The notes beneath the pieces are model-generated. The model saw only the letters and a list, made by a program, of their open reading frames with translations. It was not told where the DNA came from and searched no databases. Shown piece after piece: positions 9,042 to 18,789 of a stretch of 64,000 nt of DNA. Numbering within the stretch: position 1 is the first letter of the stretch; the number at the start of each line of letters is the position of its first letter. This DNA comes from Tsuneonella deserti (GTDB taxonomy: Bacteria > Pseudomonadota > Alphaproteobacteria > Sphingomonadales > Sphingomonadaceae). Made by a program: the position numbers and the translations under genes. The stretch spans positions 124,001 to 188,000 of the forward strand of contig NZ_BMKL01000001.1 of assembly GCF_014644315.1 (NCBI RefSeq), in the 5' to 3' direction.

Positions 9042-9506
9042 TCACCGCTCATGGCCTTCCTGGCCGTTACCGACTTGTTCACCGTCGGAGCGGCGCAGAA
9101 GGCGAAAAAGCGTGGAATTATCGGGCTTTCGAGTGATCGCGGTCATCCGCCCGCGATAAATGACCGGCTTCACCAGGCCGATTTCGAGACGCGCCAACAG
9201 CGTCTCGGTTGTCACCTTCCGGAAATCCTCCCGCACCGGGTCTGCGCTCTCCCAGCCGGACAGCGACAGCACCCGGTCCCACGCGAAGGCGAAGCTTTTC
9301 GCGCCGACCCGCTCGCGCAGCCGGTAGGCGCTCGCCCGACTCATCCCCACGGCCTTCGCCGCGGCGGTCACCGATCCGGTCAGGTACAGGTGGGCGAGGA
9401 AGGCGCACTGGCGCCCGGCGCTCCATCCATCTCGCCGCGAGCGTAGGGGGACGGGGCAGAACCAGCCGGGGCGGCGGCGGAGGCGATGAGCAGCGGTCTT
9501 GGCCAT
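9042..9506 (-). CDS. Small HTH-containing protein of unknown function
   Basis: About 154 residues from an ATG at 9506 (another ATG at 9515 is possible). The N-terminus is Arg-rich, followed by a plausible helix-turn-helix, GSVTAAAKAVGMSRASAYRL, resembling the recognition unit of LysR/resolvase-type DNA-binding proteins. The rest (KSFAFAWDRVLSLSG and onward) has no motif I can name. Proteins with this start and the AKAVGMSRASAYRLRER pattern are, as I recall, scattered in sphingomonads with unknown roles. It lies between the glpX tail duplication and a broken HEPN-like gene. Confidence 0.65.
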   Translation of the reverse strand: MAKTAAHRLRRRPGWFCPVPLRSRRDGWSAGRQCAFLAHLYLTGSVTAAAKAVGMSRASAYRLRERVGAKSFAFAWDRVLSLSGWESADPVREDFRKVTTETLLARLEIGLVKPVIYRGRMTAITRKPDNSTLFRLLRRSDGEQVGNGQEGHER

Positions 9507-9596
9507 CCGCAGCATAGGCCACATACGGCAGGGTGTAGGAAAGGGTTTGCAGTGGCTTGCGAACGGCTGGTTCGCGGCGTTCTCGTTAAGCGCGGG

Positions 9597-9624
9597 AACG
9601 TCCGGTTTTGGGTGGAAAGCGGAC
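9597..9624. repeat. Short palindromic repeat, copy 1
   Basis: Intergenic element whose left arm (AACGTCCG) and right arm (CGGAC) are inverted around a T/G-rich centre, TTTTGGGTGG. Related copies occur elsewhere in the accessory parts of this window. From memory, similar elements are widespread in sphingomonad intergenic DNA. Confidence 0.5.
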
Positions 9625-9639
9625 CCGTGCCCCACTTAG

Positions 9640-10088
9640 TTAGCTCGCGCGGAAATCCTCGTCCGGTTCGACTGTCCAATCGATCTCGTGCAATCCCATA
9701 TCTCCGAGCTTGCCTGCCACAGTCTGGTCGAGCCTCCTGAGGATCGCGAACAGAACATCGTTCTTCGCCACCCCGAACGCCAATCCTTCGTGGAAATACC
9801 GAAACGAGTAGTCGCCGTGTTCCTTCTCGTAGTCTCGATGAGGTCGAGGAATCGATGTCCCGCGCGACCATCGGCCTCCACCATCCCCTGCCCCATTGCC
9901 TCGTTGTAGAGCTTACGCAGGTCGTGCCCGAAATCGAACTTCAGCACCCGCTCGGTGTAGCGAGCATCCGATCCTGCCAACCATGCCTTCAAATAAACCT
10001 CGATCGCATGGGCGACGAGCATTGCGGTTGGGAAAATCACGAGACTGTCTGTTCGATACTCGCGACGATGGTTGCTCTTCACGATCAT
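9640..10088 (-). pseudogene. Frameshifted HEPN-like protein gene
   Basis: Starting from the ATG at 10088 (AGGAG five to six bases upstream) the frame reads a start typical of HEPN-like proteins: LVIFPTAMLVAHAIEVYLKA, then KFDFGHDLRKLYNEA. Near 9832 the similarity jumps to another frame, DYEKEHGDYSFRYFHEGLAF, then FAILRRLDQTVAGKLGDMGL, ending at TAA 9640-9642. The original frame instead runs into low-complexity Arg/Ser/Thr sequence. One small indel explains this, so the gene is broken, or the sequence has an error. HEPN proteins are often RNases in toxin-antitoxin or defence systems; no catalytic motif can be assigned here. Confidence 0.6.
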
Positions 10089-10439
10089 GTGGGCTCCTGT
10101 CACGAATGACCGGCCAGAGACGAACAGGCGGCGAGCGAGGTCCAACAGCTAACCGAACAAAGCGACCGCGATGACGGTCATACCGAGTAAACCCAAGCCG
10201 ATCATCACTTGGCATCTGCGGAGGTCATGGTAACGAGTATGAAATCGAGGAACGCATCCACCGAGTTTAACCTTCAACAGCGCTATTAACGAATAGTAGC
10301 TTTGAAGCGAACGTCCGCAATGGGGTCGTGACCGGCTAGTCCGGTTTTAGGTGGGTTATCGCAAGAGCGGCCTGTCCGGTCGTAGGTTCGCCGGTCAATC
10401 TAGCCAATGTCCGATAATGGGTGGGAAGCGTCCAGTCCG
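10089..10439. other. Intergenic region with palindromic repeat copies
   Basis: 351 bp without a supported gene. It contains at least two further relatives of the repeat at 9597: 10309-10328 (AACGTCCGCAATGGGG core, plus a half-copy at 10338-10355) and 10405-10432 (AATGTCCGATAATGGGTGGG core). No promoter is evident. Confidence 0.5.
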
Positions 10440-10613
10440 TCAGTCCCGATCCTGGAGCCGGGCGGCTGCGTGAAATACTGTCGCGATGCCTGCCCCGAGG
10501 GCGACGCCGAGACCCATGCCGATCGCCAGGTTGTCGAAGACGAGTCCCAGTACGGGCCCCAGCGCCACACCCATCCCCATAAAGGCTACAGCCGTGTTCT
10601 TCGACTTGGTCAT
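10440..10613 (-). CDS. Small glycine-zipper membrane protein
   Basis: 57-residue protein from an ATG at 10613 (in-frame start further up at 10649 is less likely). It is nearly all hydrophobic with a GxxxG-like pattern, GMGVALGPVLGLVFDNLAIG then LGVALGAGIATVF, suggesting two packed membrane helices, and a short charged tail. It resembles small glycine-zipper proteins found near stress or mobile genes. The function is unknown; codon use is normal. Confidence 0.6.
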   Translation of the reverse strand: MTKSKNTAVAFMGMGVALGPVLGLVFDNLAIGMGLGVALGAGIATVFHAAARLQDRD

Positions 10614-10770
10614 CCCAAGCATGCGTATGAATGGATTCGCTGCCTGCAACAGGCGCTCACAGTCAGTGGGATGTGAGATCGGGTAGACGCAAGTCTTTTT
10701 GGATTGAGATTATTTCGTTTTCAGGAGGACGTAAGGGCTGGGCTAGTTTGCTGCCGGTTGGCTTATGGCG

Positions 10771-11016
10771 TCAGCTTTCCGGGGGTAGCTCCCCGGCGTA
10801 CCCGAGCCCGCGCAATTCCTCCTCCCGTCCCTGCGCGACGAGGTCTGCGACCGTCTCCGGCGTGCCGAGGCGGGCGAGTGCGTCGGCGGTCCACAGGTCC
10901 TCCTCTTGCGGCGGAGGAGACGGGGGATCGCGCTTCGCGGCCGGCTTGCGCGGCGCGGCGAGGCCCGCGAGCAGGGCCAGGGCGAAGATCGAACCGGCGA
11001 TGAGCCAGAAGTTCAT
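10771..11016 (-). CDS. Small membrane-anchored protein of unknown function
   Basis: 81 residues from an ATG at 11016. One N-terminal membrane helix (LIAGSIFALALLAGLAA) is followed by a basic/proline stretch and an acidic C-terminal part, WTADALARLGTPETVADLVA, predicted to be helical. No known motif. It is divergent from prs, about 100 bp away. Confidence 0.6.
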   Translation of the reverse strand: MNFWLIAGSIFALALLAGLAAPRKPAAKRDPPSPPPQEEDLWTADALARLGTPETVADLVAQGREEELRGLGYAGELPPES

Positions 11017-11119
11017 CGCTGGAGCCTAATCCTCCGTCCGGCCTCGGTGCAATGTTGCAATCGCATGACCCTCCGCTAAGCCGCGCGCACCGATTCCGCC
11101 GAGCGAGGATGAGCGCGCG

Positions 11120-12055
11120 ATGAAGATCATGTCCGGCAATGCCAACCTGCCGCTTGCGCGTGCGATCGCGGGATATCTCGAAGTGCCGCTGACTGACGCC
11201 AGCGTGCGCCGCTTCGCCGACGAGGAGATCTTCGTCGAGATCCACGAGAACGTGCGCGGGGAAGACGTGTTCATCGTCCAGTCGACCGGCTTTCCGGCCA
11301 ACGACAACCTGATGGAGTTGCTGATCTGCATCGACGCGCTGCGGCGCGCCTCGGCACGGCGGATCACCGCGGTCGTCCCTTATTTCGGCTACGCCCGGCA
11401 GGACCGCAAACCGGGTCCGCGCACGCCGATCTCGGCCAAGCTGGTCGCCAACCTCATCACCGAGGCGGGCGCGGACCGGGTGCTGTCGGTCGATCTCCAC
11501 GCGGGGCAGATCCAGGGCTTCTTCGATATCCCGACGGACAACCTCTACGCCGCCCCGGTGATGGCGGCGGACATCCAGGCGCGCTACGGCACGCAGGACC
11601 TGATGGTCGTTTCGCCCGACGTGGGCGGCGTCGTGCGCGCCCGCGCGCTCGCCAAGCGGCTCGACAACGCGCCGCTGGCGATCGTCGACAAGCGGCGCGA
11701 CCGGCCCGGCGAGAGCGAGGTGATGAACATCATTGGCGACGTGAGCGGTCGCCACTGCATCCTGATCGACGACATCGTCGATTCAGGCGGCACGCTGTGC
11801 AACGCGGCGCAGGCTCTGCTCGACAACGGCGCAAAAAGCGTTGCCGCCTACATCACCCACGGCGTGCTGTCGGGCGGGGCGGTGGCGCGGGTCAACGCAT
11901 CCGCGCTCAAGGAACTGGTGATCACCGATTCCATCCGCGCGACCGATGCGGCGAACGATTCCGAACGGATCCGCATCCTCACCATCGCCCCGCTGATCGG
12001 CGAGGCGGTGCGCCGCATCGCCGACGAGAGCAGCGTCAGCTCGCTGTTCGACTGA
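11120..12055 (+). CDS. prs: Ribose-phosphate pyrophosphokinase
   Basis: Makes PRPP from ribose 5-phosphate and ATP for nucleotide, histidine and tryptophan synthesis. The 311 residues have the family start [19 protein letters not shown], the ATP loop segment [20 protein letters not shown], and the PRPP-binding signature [20 protein letters not shown]. Length is typical of class I enzymes. The next gene starts two bases after the stop, so the two are probably cotranscribed. Confidence 0.97.
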   Translation: MKIMSGNANLPLARAIAGYLEVPLTDASVRRFADEEIFVEIHENVRGEDVFIVQSTGFPANDNLMELLICIDALRRASARRITAVVPYFGYARQDRKPGPRTPISAKLVANLITEAGADRVLSVDLHAGQIQGFFDIPTDNLYAAPVMAADIQARYGTQDLMVVSPDVGGVVRARALAKRLDNAPLAIVDKRRDRPGESEVMNIIGDVSGRHCILIDDIVDSGGTLCNAAQALLDNGAKSVAAYITHGVLSGGAVARVNASALKELVITDSIRATDAANDSERIRILTIAPLIGEAVRRIADESSVSSLFD

Positions 12056-12057
12056 CC

Positions 12058-12840
12058 GTGTCGCTCGATACCGACATCGCGCTGGCCAACCGGCTGGCCG
12101 AGGCGGCGGGGGCGGCGATCCGCCCCTACTGGCGCGGCGAGATCGGCCTCGAGGCCAAGGGCGACGCCTCACCCGTCACGTTCGCGGACCGCGCGGCCGA
12201 GGAGGCGATGCGCCGCATCCTCACCGCCGAAGTGTCGCGCGACGGCATTCAGGGCGAGGAGTTCGGCGTCGAACGCGAAAGCGCCAGCCGGCGCTGGGTG
12301 CTCGACCCGATCGACGGAACCACCAGCTTTGTCGCCGGGCGGCCGATCTTCGGCACGCTGATCGCGCTGCTGGAGGACGGCTTCCCGGTGCTTGGAGTCA
12401 TCGACCAGCCGATCCTCGGCGAACGCTGGGTCGGCGCCGCGGGGCGGGCAACCACGTTCAACGGCGCGGAAGTGCGCACTCGCCCGTGCCGCGAGCTGTC
12501 GGACGCGCTGCTGGCCACCACCAGCCCGGGCCTGTTCGACGATCACGCCGCCGAGCATTTCATGGCCCTGGCGCGGAAGACCGCGCACCGTAGGATGATC
12601 TGGGGCGGGGATTGCTACAACTACGGTCTCGTCGCGAGCGGCCAGATCGATCTCGTGTGCGAGGCGGGCCTCAAGCTGCACGATTTCGCCGCGCTGGTTC
12701 CGGTGATCGAGGGCGCGGGCGGAACGATGGCCGACTGGAACGGCGAGCCGCTGCATGCCGGGAGCGAAGGCCACGTGATCGCGCTGGGCGATCCGGCCCG
12801 GCTCGAGGACGTGGTCGAGGCGCTCGCCTGCGGGCACTGA
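12058..12840 (+). CDS. hisN: Inositol monophosphatase family protein, probable histidinol-phosphatase
   Basis: 260-residue Mg-dependent phosphatase from a GTG at 12058, two bases after the prs stop. It has the family metal sites: SPVTFADRAAEEAM, the EE pair in GEEFGVE, the signature WVLDPIDGTTSFVAGRP, and the second signature region WGGDCYNYGLVASGQIDLV. Sequence and the conserved link with prs favour the HisN type (histidinol-phosphate to histidinol) over plain inositol phosphatase, but substrate cannot be decided by eye. Confidence 0.88.
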   Translation: MSLDTDIALANRLAEAAGAAIRPYWRGEIGLEAKGDASPVTFADRAAEEAMRRILTAEVSRDGIQGEEFGVERESASRRWVLDPIDGTTSFVAGRPIFGTLIALLEDGFPVLGVIDQPILGERWVGAAGRATTFNGAEVRTRPCRELSDALLATTSPGLFDDHAAEHFMALARKTAHRRMIWGGDCYNYGLVASGQIDLVCEAGLKLHDFAALVPVIEGAGGTMADWNGEPLHAGSEGHVIALGDPARLEDVVEALACGH

Positions 12841-12882
12841 AGTTAGGCAAATCCTAAGCCGCGCACGCTAAATGCGCAGGTC

Positions 12883-14883
12883 ATGGCGACCAGCGCCCTG
12901 AACCTTCCGCGCTCGGCGGCAACCGCGCCTGTCTGGCGGGACCGGCTGCTCGCGCTGGTGCCTTTCGCCGTGGTGATCGCGGTCTCCGCGATCGAGCTGC
13001 TGCTGGCGGATCGCAAGTTCGGCCTGTTCAGCGGCGGGTTCGGCATGTCGCGTGCGGTCGATACACCGGCGGAGCTGGGGGTTTTCGCACTCGGCTATGC
13101 GGCGGCCCAGGCCCTCGCCGGCCTTGCCGGATGGGCCTTGGCGCGGCGGATGACCCGGGGGATGCCGGGCTGGACTCCGGCGTTCGTGTTCACGTCGCTC
13201 AACGGGGCACTGTTCCTCGCCGTGCTGGCCGCGCAATACCAGCTGGCATCCTATTTCAGCGACGCGGTGGGGTTCGCGCTGCTCAAGCAGCTTGGCGGGG
13301 GCAGCTTCGTCGACGCCCTGCTGTTCGGGCTGTCCGAGATCGGCGTCGCGGTGCTCGGCCTCGCCGGGCTCGGGGCCGCTGCCTGGATTGCGTGGCACGT
13401 GCTCGCGCGGTTGCTGCCGCCGGATCTTCCGCGGCCGCGCGGTGCGAGCCGGCGCCTCTGGCTGGCGGTCGCCGCTGCATTTTGCGCCCTTGCACTTGCC
13501 ATTCCCCGGGGCGGAAGCGACGCGGCTTACGGGCTCAATCGCACGCTCGCCTGGGGCGCGATAACCGGCTTCCTCGACCTTGCGACCGACATCGACCGCG
13601 ACGGCTATGGCCTGTTCGGCATCCAGCATGATGACGCTCCGCTCGATCCCGCGCGCCATCCGCTTGCGCTCGACGTGCCGGGGAACGGCGTGGACGAGGA
13701 CGGCTATGGGGGCGACCTCCGGCTCGTGCCGCTGACCGCTCCCCTGGGCGCGCAAGTGTTCACGGGTCGGCGCCCGAACGTGGTGGTCGTGGTCTTCGAA
13801 TCGACCCGCGGCGACGTGCTGGGAAGGCGGGTGAACGGCAAGCCCGTCGCCCCCAATCTCGAGGCGCTGGCCGCCGAAGGCAGCGTGGCGCGGCCGGCCT
13901 ATAGCCACGTCGGCTTCACCACCGAAAGCCTCAAGTCACTGTTCTCCGGCCAGCTCGCCCCGCGCAAGGGCGACCCCTCGCTGCTGCGCGATCTCAAGGC
14001 GAGCGGATACCGGATCGGCATCTTCTCGGGCCAGCCGGAGGACTTCGGCGGCATTTCCGAGACTGTCGGCGAGCGCGAGACGGCGGACGTCTACGTCGAT
14101 GCCGAGACCTTGCGGGAAAAGCGCGCCTTCGATTTCGCCGCCCAGGGATCCTTGCTGGTGGACGAGAGCCACCTGCTCGCCGCGTTCGACCGGACGCTGG
14201 GGCGCGAGGACTGGGGGGCGCGGTCGCACTTCGCCTACTTCAACTTCCAGTCGGCGCATTTTCCCTACAACCACCCGGGCATCGCCGCGCGGCTCACCGG
14301 CGACCCGCTGCCGCGCGGCGAGATCAGCGCTGCCAATGCGCGGCGCGTGCGCGAGACATACTGGAACGCGGTCGCCAACGCGGATCACTGGCTTGGAGAG
14401 CTCGTCGCAAGGCTCAAGGCTAAGGGCGTGTGGGGCGATACGATCCTGGTCGTCTCGGGCGATCACGGCGAGGAGCTGTTCGAAGGCGGCTTCCTGGGCC
14501 ACGGGCACGTGATCAATCCCGAGCAATTCCAGACCCTGCTGGTCGCAAGCAGACCCGGCGTCCTGCCCCCGGGTCCGATCGGCATGGCGGATTACCGCGC
14601 GATCATCTCGGGGGCGATCCGCGCGGCACGGCCGCCGCGCGTGGAGGCAGCCCCGTTCATGCATATCGGTCCGCTCGATACGCCGACCGCGATCGGTCTG
14701 GCCGGGCCGGGGGAGGAGCTCACCAGCCTCCGTCTGGACACCGGGGAAGCATGCTTCGTGGAGCGGAACCGATGTGTCCGGTACAGTGCCCTGGCCGGCG
14801 CGGATCGTGCGCGGGTCGACGCGCTCGTCTCGCGCTGGGGTTCCGAACGCTGGCGCGACAGGCAGCGAGCCTCCGGGCACTGA
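12883..14883 (+). CDS. Sulfatase/alkaline-phosphatase-fold membrane protein (LTA-synthase-like)
   Basis: 666 residues. The N-terminal third holds about four to five membrane helices (residues 20-215). The periplasmic part begins with acidic repeats DIDRDGYGLFG and NGVDEDGYGGDL that look like calcium-binding loops. Then comes an alkaline-phosphatase-superfamily domain: VVVVFESTRGD (first metal site), SHVGFTTESLKSLFSG (probable Thr nucleophile in place of the sulfatase Cys) and DHGEELFEGGFLGHGH (metal-binding Asp/His). This arrangement is that of phosphoglycerol or phosphoethanolamine transferases, so a role in modifying envelope glycans or lipids is likely; the substrate is unknown. Confidence 0.8.
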   Translation: MATSALNLPRSAATAPVWRDRLLALVPFAVVIAVSAIELLLADRKFGLFSGGFGMSRAVDTPAELGVFALGYAAAQALAGLAGWALARRMTRGMPGWTPAFVFTSLNGALFLAVLAAQYQLASYFSDAVGFALLKQLGGGSFVDALLFGLSEIGVAVLGLAGLGAAAWIAWHVLARLLPPDLPRPRGASRRLWLAVAAAFCALALAIPRGGSDAAYGLNRTLAWGAITGFLDLATDIDRDGYGLFGIQHDDAPLDPARHPLALDVPGNGVDEDGYGGDLRLVPLTAPLGAQVFTGRRPNVVVVVFESTRGDVLGRRVNGKPVAPNLEALAAEGSVARPAYSHVGFTTESLKSLFSGQLAPRKGDPSLLRDLKASGYRIGIFSGQPEDFGGISETVGERETADVYVDAETLREKRAFDFAAQGSLLVDESHLLAAFDRTLGREDWGARSHFAYFNFQSAHFPYNHPGIAARLTGDPLPRGEISAANARRVRETYWNAVANADHWLGELVARLKAKGVWGDTILVVSGDHGEELFEGGFLGHGHVINPEQFQTLLVASRPGVLPPGPIGMADYRAIISGAIRAARPPRVEAAPFMHIGPLDTPTAIGLAGPGEELTSLRLDTGEACFVERNRCVRYSALAGADRARVDALVSRWGSERWRDRQRASGH

Positions 14884-14910
14884 CCGGGCGCACCGGCGTT
14901 CAGCTGGGGC

Positions 14911-15669
14911 ATGGACAGGACTATCGTCATCACCGGGGGCGGAGCGGGCATCGGCCGCGCGACCGCGCTGCACTTTCACGGCCTGGGCTGGCGCGTCGCC
15001 GTGCTGGATGTCGACCGCGATGCCCTGGAAGAAATGTCGGATATATTGCCCGCCGAACGCTGTCTCACCGTGGCTTGCGATGTCGGGCGTGAAAGCCAGG
15101 TGAAGCGCGCCTTCGCCCGGATTTCCGGGTGGCTCGGGGATATGCCGCTCACCTGTCTCGTCAACAATGCCGGCATCGCCGATCCCTACTGCGGCCCACT
15201 CGAAAAACTCGAGCTAGACGACTGGCAGCGCTGGATCGACGCCAGCATGACCGCCGCCTTCCTGTGTACTCGCGAAGCTCTGCCTCTTCTTCGGCGGGCC
15301 GAAGGCGCTTGCGTGGTCAACATCTCCAGCACGCGCAGCCTGATGAGCGAGCCGGAGACATTCGCCTACGCCGCGGCCAAGGGCGGGCTCGACGCGTTGA
15401 CCCACGCACTGGCGGTTAGCCTTGGGCCCGCGGTGCGCGTGAATTCGATCCTGCCCGGCTGGATCGAGACCGGATCGTGGCAGAAGGCGGCGGAGCGCCG
15501 GGAGCCTCGTCAATCGGCCGCCGACCGCCAGCAGCATCCGGCCGGCCGGGTCGGGCGACCCGAGGATGTGGCGGGGGCGATCGAATGGCTCGTCGGAGCC
15601 GGGTTCGTGACCGGCCAGCGCATCGTGGTCGATGGGGGGATGACGGTGAGGATGATCTACGTCGAGTGA
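14911..15669 (+). CDS. SDR family oxidoreductase
   Basis: Classical short-chain dehydrogenase of 252 residues. The Rossmann motif TGGGAGIG is at residues 8-15, NNAG follows near 86, the catalytic Ser is in VNISSTRS, and Tyr-x3-Lys is FAYAAAKGG. The C-terminal half carries the usual PGWIETG and DGGM motifs. It starts 27 bp after the sulfatase-fold gene on the same strand. The substrate cannot be inferred. Confidence 0.9.
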   Translation: MDRTIVITGGGAGIGRATALHFHGLGWRVAVLDVDRDALEEMSDILPAERCLTVACDVGRESQVKRAFARISGWLGDMPLTCLVNNAGIADPYCGPLEKLELDDWQRWIDASMTAAFLCTREALPLLRRAEGACVVNISSTRSLMSEPETFAYAAAKGGLDALTHALAVSLGPAVRVNSILPGWIETGSWQKAAERREPRQSAADRQQHPAGRVGRPEDVAGAIEWLVGAGFVTGQRIVVDGGMTVRMIYVE

Positions 15670-15801
15670 CGGGCAGGCCCGCTTGCCTTTTGCGCCGGTC
15701 TCGCTTAGTGGCGCCGGCTTCACCGACACGTGATTCACAGCTGGCCTGGCTATCAAGGGCTGCCAGGGCTGGTTCGAGCGTGTCCCCGAAAGGAGACGAA
15801 A

Positions 15802-16005
15802 ATGCCCAAGCTGAAGACCAAGAGCGGCGTGAAGAAGCGCTTCAAGCTCACCGCTACCGGCAAGATCAAGCACGGCGTCGTTGGCAAGCGCCACCGCCTG
15901 ATCAGCCACAATGCGAAGTACATCCGCCAGAACCGGGGAACTTCCGTGATCGCCGACGCCGATGCGAAGACGATCAAGAAGTGGGCCCCCTACGGGCTCG
16001 GCTGA
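15802..16005 (+). CDS. rpmI: 50S ribosomal protein L35
   Basis: 67 residues beginning [20 protein letters not shown], the L35 signature, preceded by AAGGAG. Upstream in-frame starts give a non-conserved leader, so I use the ATG at 15802. It pairs with rplT 29 bp downstream, as in most bacteria; infC is not adjacent here. Confidence 0.97.
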   Translation: MPKLKTKSGVKKRFKLTATGKIKHGVVGKRHRLISHNAKYIRQNRGTSVIADADAKTIKKWAPYGLG

Positions 16006-16034
16006 GCACCGGCTGACGACAGGAGTATTTCGAC

Positions 16035-16391
16035 ATGGCACGTATCAAACGCGGCACCACCACCCGCGCCAAGCACAAGCGGATCCTCGATCAGGCCAAG
16101 GGCTATCGCGGTCGCCGCAAGAACACCATCCGCGTCGCCCGCCAGGCGGTCGAGAAGGCCGGCCAGTACGCCTATCGCGACCGCAAGGTTAAGAAGCGGT
16201 CCTTCCGCGCGCTGTGGATCCAGCGGATCAATGCCGCCGTTCGCGCCGAGGGTCTTACCTATTCGCAGTTCATGCACGGCGTAAAGCTTTCGGGCATCGA
16301 ACTTGACCGGAAGGTCATGGCCGACCTGGCGATGAACGAAGGCGCCGCCTTCACTGCAATCATCGCGCAGGCGAAAGCCGCCATCAACTAA
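16035..16391 (+). CDS. rplT: 50S ribosomal protein L20
   Basis: 118 residues of normal length starting [20 protein letters not shown] and ending with the L20 domain ([20 protein letters not shown]). ACAGGAG lies 12 bases upstream of the start. L20 is needed early in 50S assembly and in many bacteria represses its own operon through the mRNA leader. A strong terminator follows. Confidence 0.97.
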   Translation: MARIKRGTTTRAKHKRILDQAKGYRGRRKNTIRVARQAVEKAGQYAYRDRKVKKRSFRALWIQRINAAVRAEGLTYSQFMHGVKLSGIELDRKVMADLAMNEGAAFTAIIAQAKAAIN

Positions 16392-16426
16392 AGAGCTTGC
16401 GCCCTTTCGGGGACGGCTATTCAATG

Positions 16427-16459
16427 GGCGCCGCGGGTTTCGACCTGCGGCGCCTTTTT
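16427..16459 (+). terminator. Terminator of rpmI-rplT
   Basis: Twelve-base stem GGCGCCGCGGGT / ACCTGCGGCGCC (one G-T pair) with loop TTCG, followed by TTTTT: a classic intrinsic terminator 35 bp after rplT. Confidence 0.9.
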
Positions 16460-16658
16460 GTCGGCCCGGTTGTTCCGGGCACTTTCAGCCAACGCTATTG
16501 CCATGCCGCGCGGTGCCGGGTAGTGTCGCGTTCATACAAGTGCTGTTTGCACGAATAAGGCCAAGCGGGACGCTTCGACCCCTTCGCGTCGCACATGACC
16601 TGCAACAGCTTCCCCGGCCTTTGGGCGGCCGGACGAACAGGGGTGGCGGGGGCTTTCG

Positions 16659-17561
16659 ATGACGCAGGGTTGCCACATCGACGTGCGCTTCTTTGCGCCG
16701 CCTCCGGAATGCAGCGACTGCTTCACAAGCATCTACCGGCTCGAGTTGACGGTCGAGGACGGTGGCCGGGTGGTCGACTGGCTGCAGCCCGAATGGGGAA
16801 ACCTGCGGGTGTTTTCGGGCGATCTCCCGAAGGCGCAGGTCTCTGGCGGGAGCGAGGTAAAGGATGCCCGTTTCACCGTCACCGGGCCGAGCGCGCTGGC
16901 GACCCGCTTTGAGCTGGGCACAACGCGGATGTGGGGCATGGGGCTGCTGCCGCTCGGCTGGGCGCGCCTCGTCCAGCGGCCTGCGAGCCGTTACGCCAAC
17001 CTGCTGGCCGACGCCGAACGTCACCCCGAATTCTCGCGTTTCGCCGCGCTGACGGAGATCTTCGACGGCGAGCGCGACGACGAGGCCGAATACAACCGGA
17101 TCATGGAGGTCCTCCACCGTTTCGATGCGCCGATCGCGGATGCGGAGCGAATCCGCACCGTCCATGCGGCCATGGTCGAGCTCGATCTCGCCAGCGTGGG
17201 CGAATTCGCCGAACGGGCGGGGCTTTCGGTTCGTGCGCTCGAGCGGGTTTGCCGGCGGCACTTCGGTTTTCCGCCTAAGCTCCTGCTGCGCAGGCAGCGG
17301 TTCATGCGCAGCCTGGCCGCGTGGATGTTGGGAGGAATGGGGCGCTGGTCCGCCGCGATCGACGAGCTCTATACCGATCAGGCGCACTTCAACCGCGACT
17401 TTCACGCCTTCATGGGGATGGGGCCGCGCGACTACGCATCCCTGCCGCACCCGATTCTGTCGGCCTTCATGGAGCAGCGCGCGCGGACTTGGGGTTCGCC
17501 TGCCCAGACGCTCGACCGGCCCGGACACCACATGGGTAGCGTGCCGAAGGAGCCGGCCTAG
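16659..17561 (+). CDS. AraC-family transcriptional regulator
   Basis: 300 residues. The N-terminal 190 have no recognised ligand domain. The C-terminal part has the two-helix-turn-helix layout of AraC proteins: SVGEFAERAGLSVRALERVC (first HTH), then RWSAAIDELYTDQAHFNRDF and FMGMGPRDY (second HTH and the motif equivalent to GxSPxxYR). It lies between the rplT terminator and pheS, alone on its transcript as far as can be seen. Target genes are unknown. Confidence 0.85.
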   Translation: MTQGCHIDVRFFAPPPECSDCFTSIYRLELTVEDGGRVVDWLQPEWGNLRVFSGDLPKAQVSGGSEVKDARFTVTGPSALATRFELGTTRMWGMGLLPLGWARLVQRPASRYANLLADAERHPEFSRFAALTEIFDGERDDEAEYNRIMEVLHRFDAPIADAERIRTVHAAMVELDLASVGEFAERAGLSVRALERVCRRHFGFPPKLLLRRQRFMRSLAAWMLGGMGRWSAAIDELYTDQAHFNRDFHAFMGMGPRDYASLPHPILSAFMEQRARTWGSPAQTLDRPGHHMGSVPKEPA

Positions 17562-17622
17562 CGGCGCCGGGATGCAGCGGGGCATTGCGATGGGCAGCCT
17601 GCGCCCCTAGTGGCGGCACGCG

Positions 17623-18789
17623 ATGTATAGCACTCAACAGGACGAGCGGCTGGCGGCAGCGCTGGCTGCGATCGGCGAGGCGGGCGATGCGGATGCGCTG
17701 GAAGCGCAGCGGATCGCCGCGCTCGGCAAGCAGGGGTGGATCAGCGCCGCCCTCAAGACCCTTGGCGCGATGACGCCCGAGCAGCGCCAGGCCGAAGGAC
17801 CGCGCATCCAGGGCATGCGAGCGGCGGTCGGGGAGGCGATCGATAACCGCAAGGCTGCGCTCGAAAAAGCCGATCTGGAACAGCGGCTTGCCGCCGAGGT
17901 GATCGACCTCACGCTGCCGGCGCCGGAGATGCCGAAGGGTTCGGTCCACCCGGTCAGCCAGGTGATGGACGAACTGGCCGAGATTTTCGCGGACATGGGT
18001 TTCTCGGTCGCCACGGGCCCGGAAATCGAGGACGATTGGCACAACTTCACCGCGCTCAACATGCCCGAAAGCCACCCCGCGCGGGCGATGCACGACACTT
18101 TCTACTTCCCGCAGGATGCGAATGAAGCGCTCGATTCGGCGCCGAACGGCAGCGAAACGGCCCCAGGCAGCGCAGCGGCAGGTCGGCAGAAGCGCATGCT
18201 GCTGCGCACGCACACTTCGCCCGTCCAGATCCGCTCGATGGTCAAGCACGGCGCGCCGCTGCGGATCATCGCGCCGGGACGGGTCTATCGCTCGGACTCC
18301 GATGCCACTCACACGCCGATGTTCCACCAGGTCGAAGGGCTGGTGATCGACCGCGACATTCACCTCGGCCACCTCAAGTGGACCCTGGAGACCTTCCTCA
18401 AGGCGTTCTTCGAGCGCGACGACATCGTCCTGCGCCTGCGCCCGAGCTACTTCCCGTTCACCGAACCGAGCGTCGAGGTCGATGTCGGCTTTGCGCTGGA
18501 GAACGGCCGCCGCGTTCTCGGCGGGGACGGGGACGCGCCGGGACACGGCTGGATGGAGCTGCTCGGCTCGGGAATGGTCAACCGGCGGGTGATCGAATTC
18601 GCCGGGCTCGATCCCGATCAATGGCAGGGCTTCGCCTTCGGAGTCGGCGTCGACCGGTTGGCGATGCTCAAATACGGGATGGACGATCTGCGCGCCTTCT
18701 TCGACGGCGATGCGCGCTGGCTCGCCCACTACGGCTTCAACGCCTTTGATGTGCCGACCCTCTCGGGCGGCGTGGGAGCGCGGGCATGA
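17623..18789 (+). CDS. pheS: Phenylalanine-tRNA ligase alpha subunit
   Basis: Class II aminoacyl-tRNA synthetase subunit that carries the active site; works as an alpha2beta2 complex with PheT. The 388 residues include the coiled N-terminal arm, motif 1 region [20 protein letters not shown], motif 2 [13 protein letters not shown] with [20 protein letters not shown], and motif 3 [18 protein letters not shown]. It is about 30 residues longer than E. coli PheS; much of the excess is a low-complexity insert around residues 165-188 ([20 protein letters not shown]). It overlaps pheT by four bases (ATGA). Confidence 0.97.
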   Translation: MYSTQQDERLAAALAAIGEAGDADALEAQRIAALGKQGWISAALKTLGAMTPEQRQAEGPRIQGMRAAVGEAIDNRKAALEKADLEQRLAAEVIDLTLPAPEMPKGSVHPVSQVMDELAEIFADMGFSVATGPEIEDDWHNFTALNMPESHPARAMHDTFYFPQDANEALDSAPNGSETAPGSAAAGRQKRMLLRTHTSPVQIRSMVKHGAPLRIIAPGRVYRSDSDATHTPMFHQVEGLVIDRDIHLGHLKWTLETFLKAFFERDDIVLRLRPSYFPFTEPSVEVDVGFALENGRRVLGGDGDAPGHGWMELLGSGMVNRRVIEFAGLDPDQWQGFAFGVGVDRLAMLKYGMDDLRAFFDGDARWLAHYGFNAFDVPTLSGGVGARA

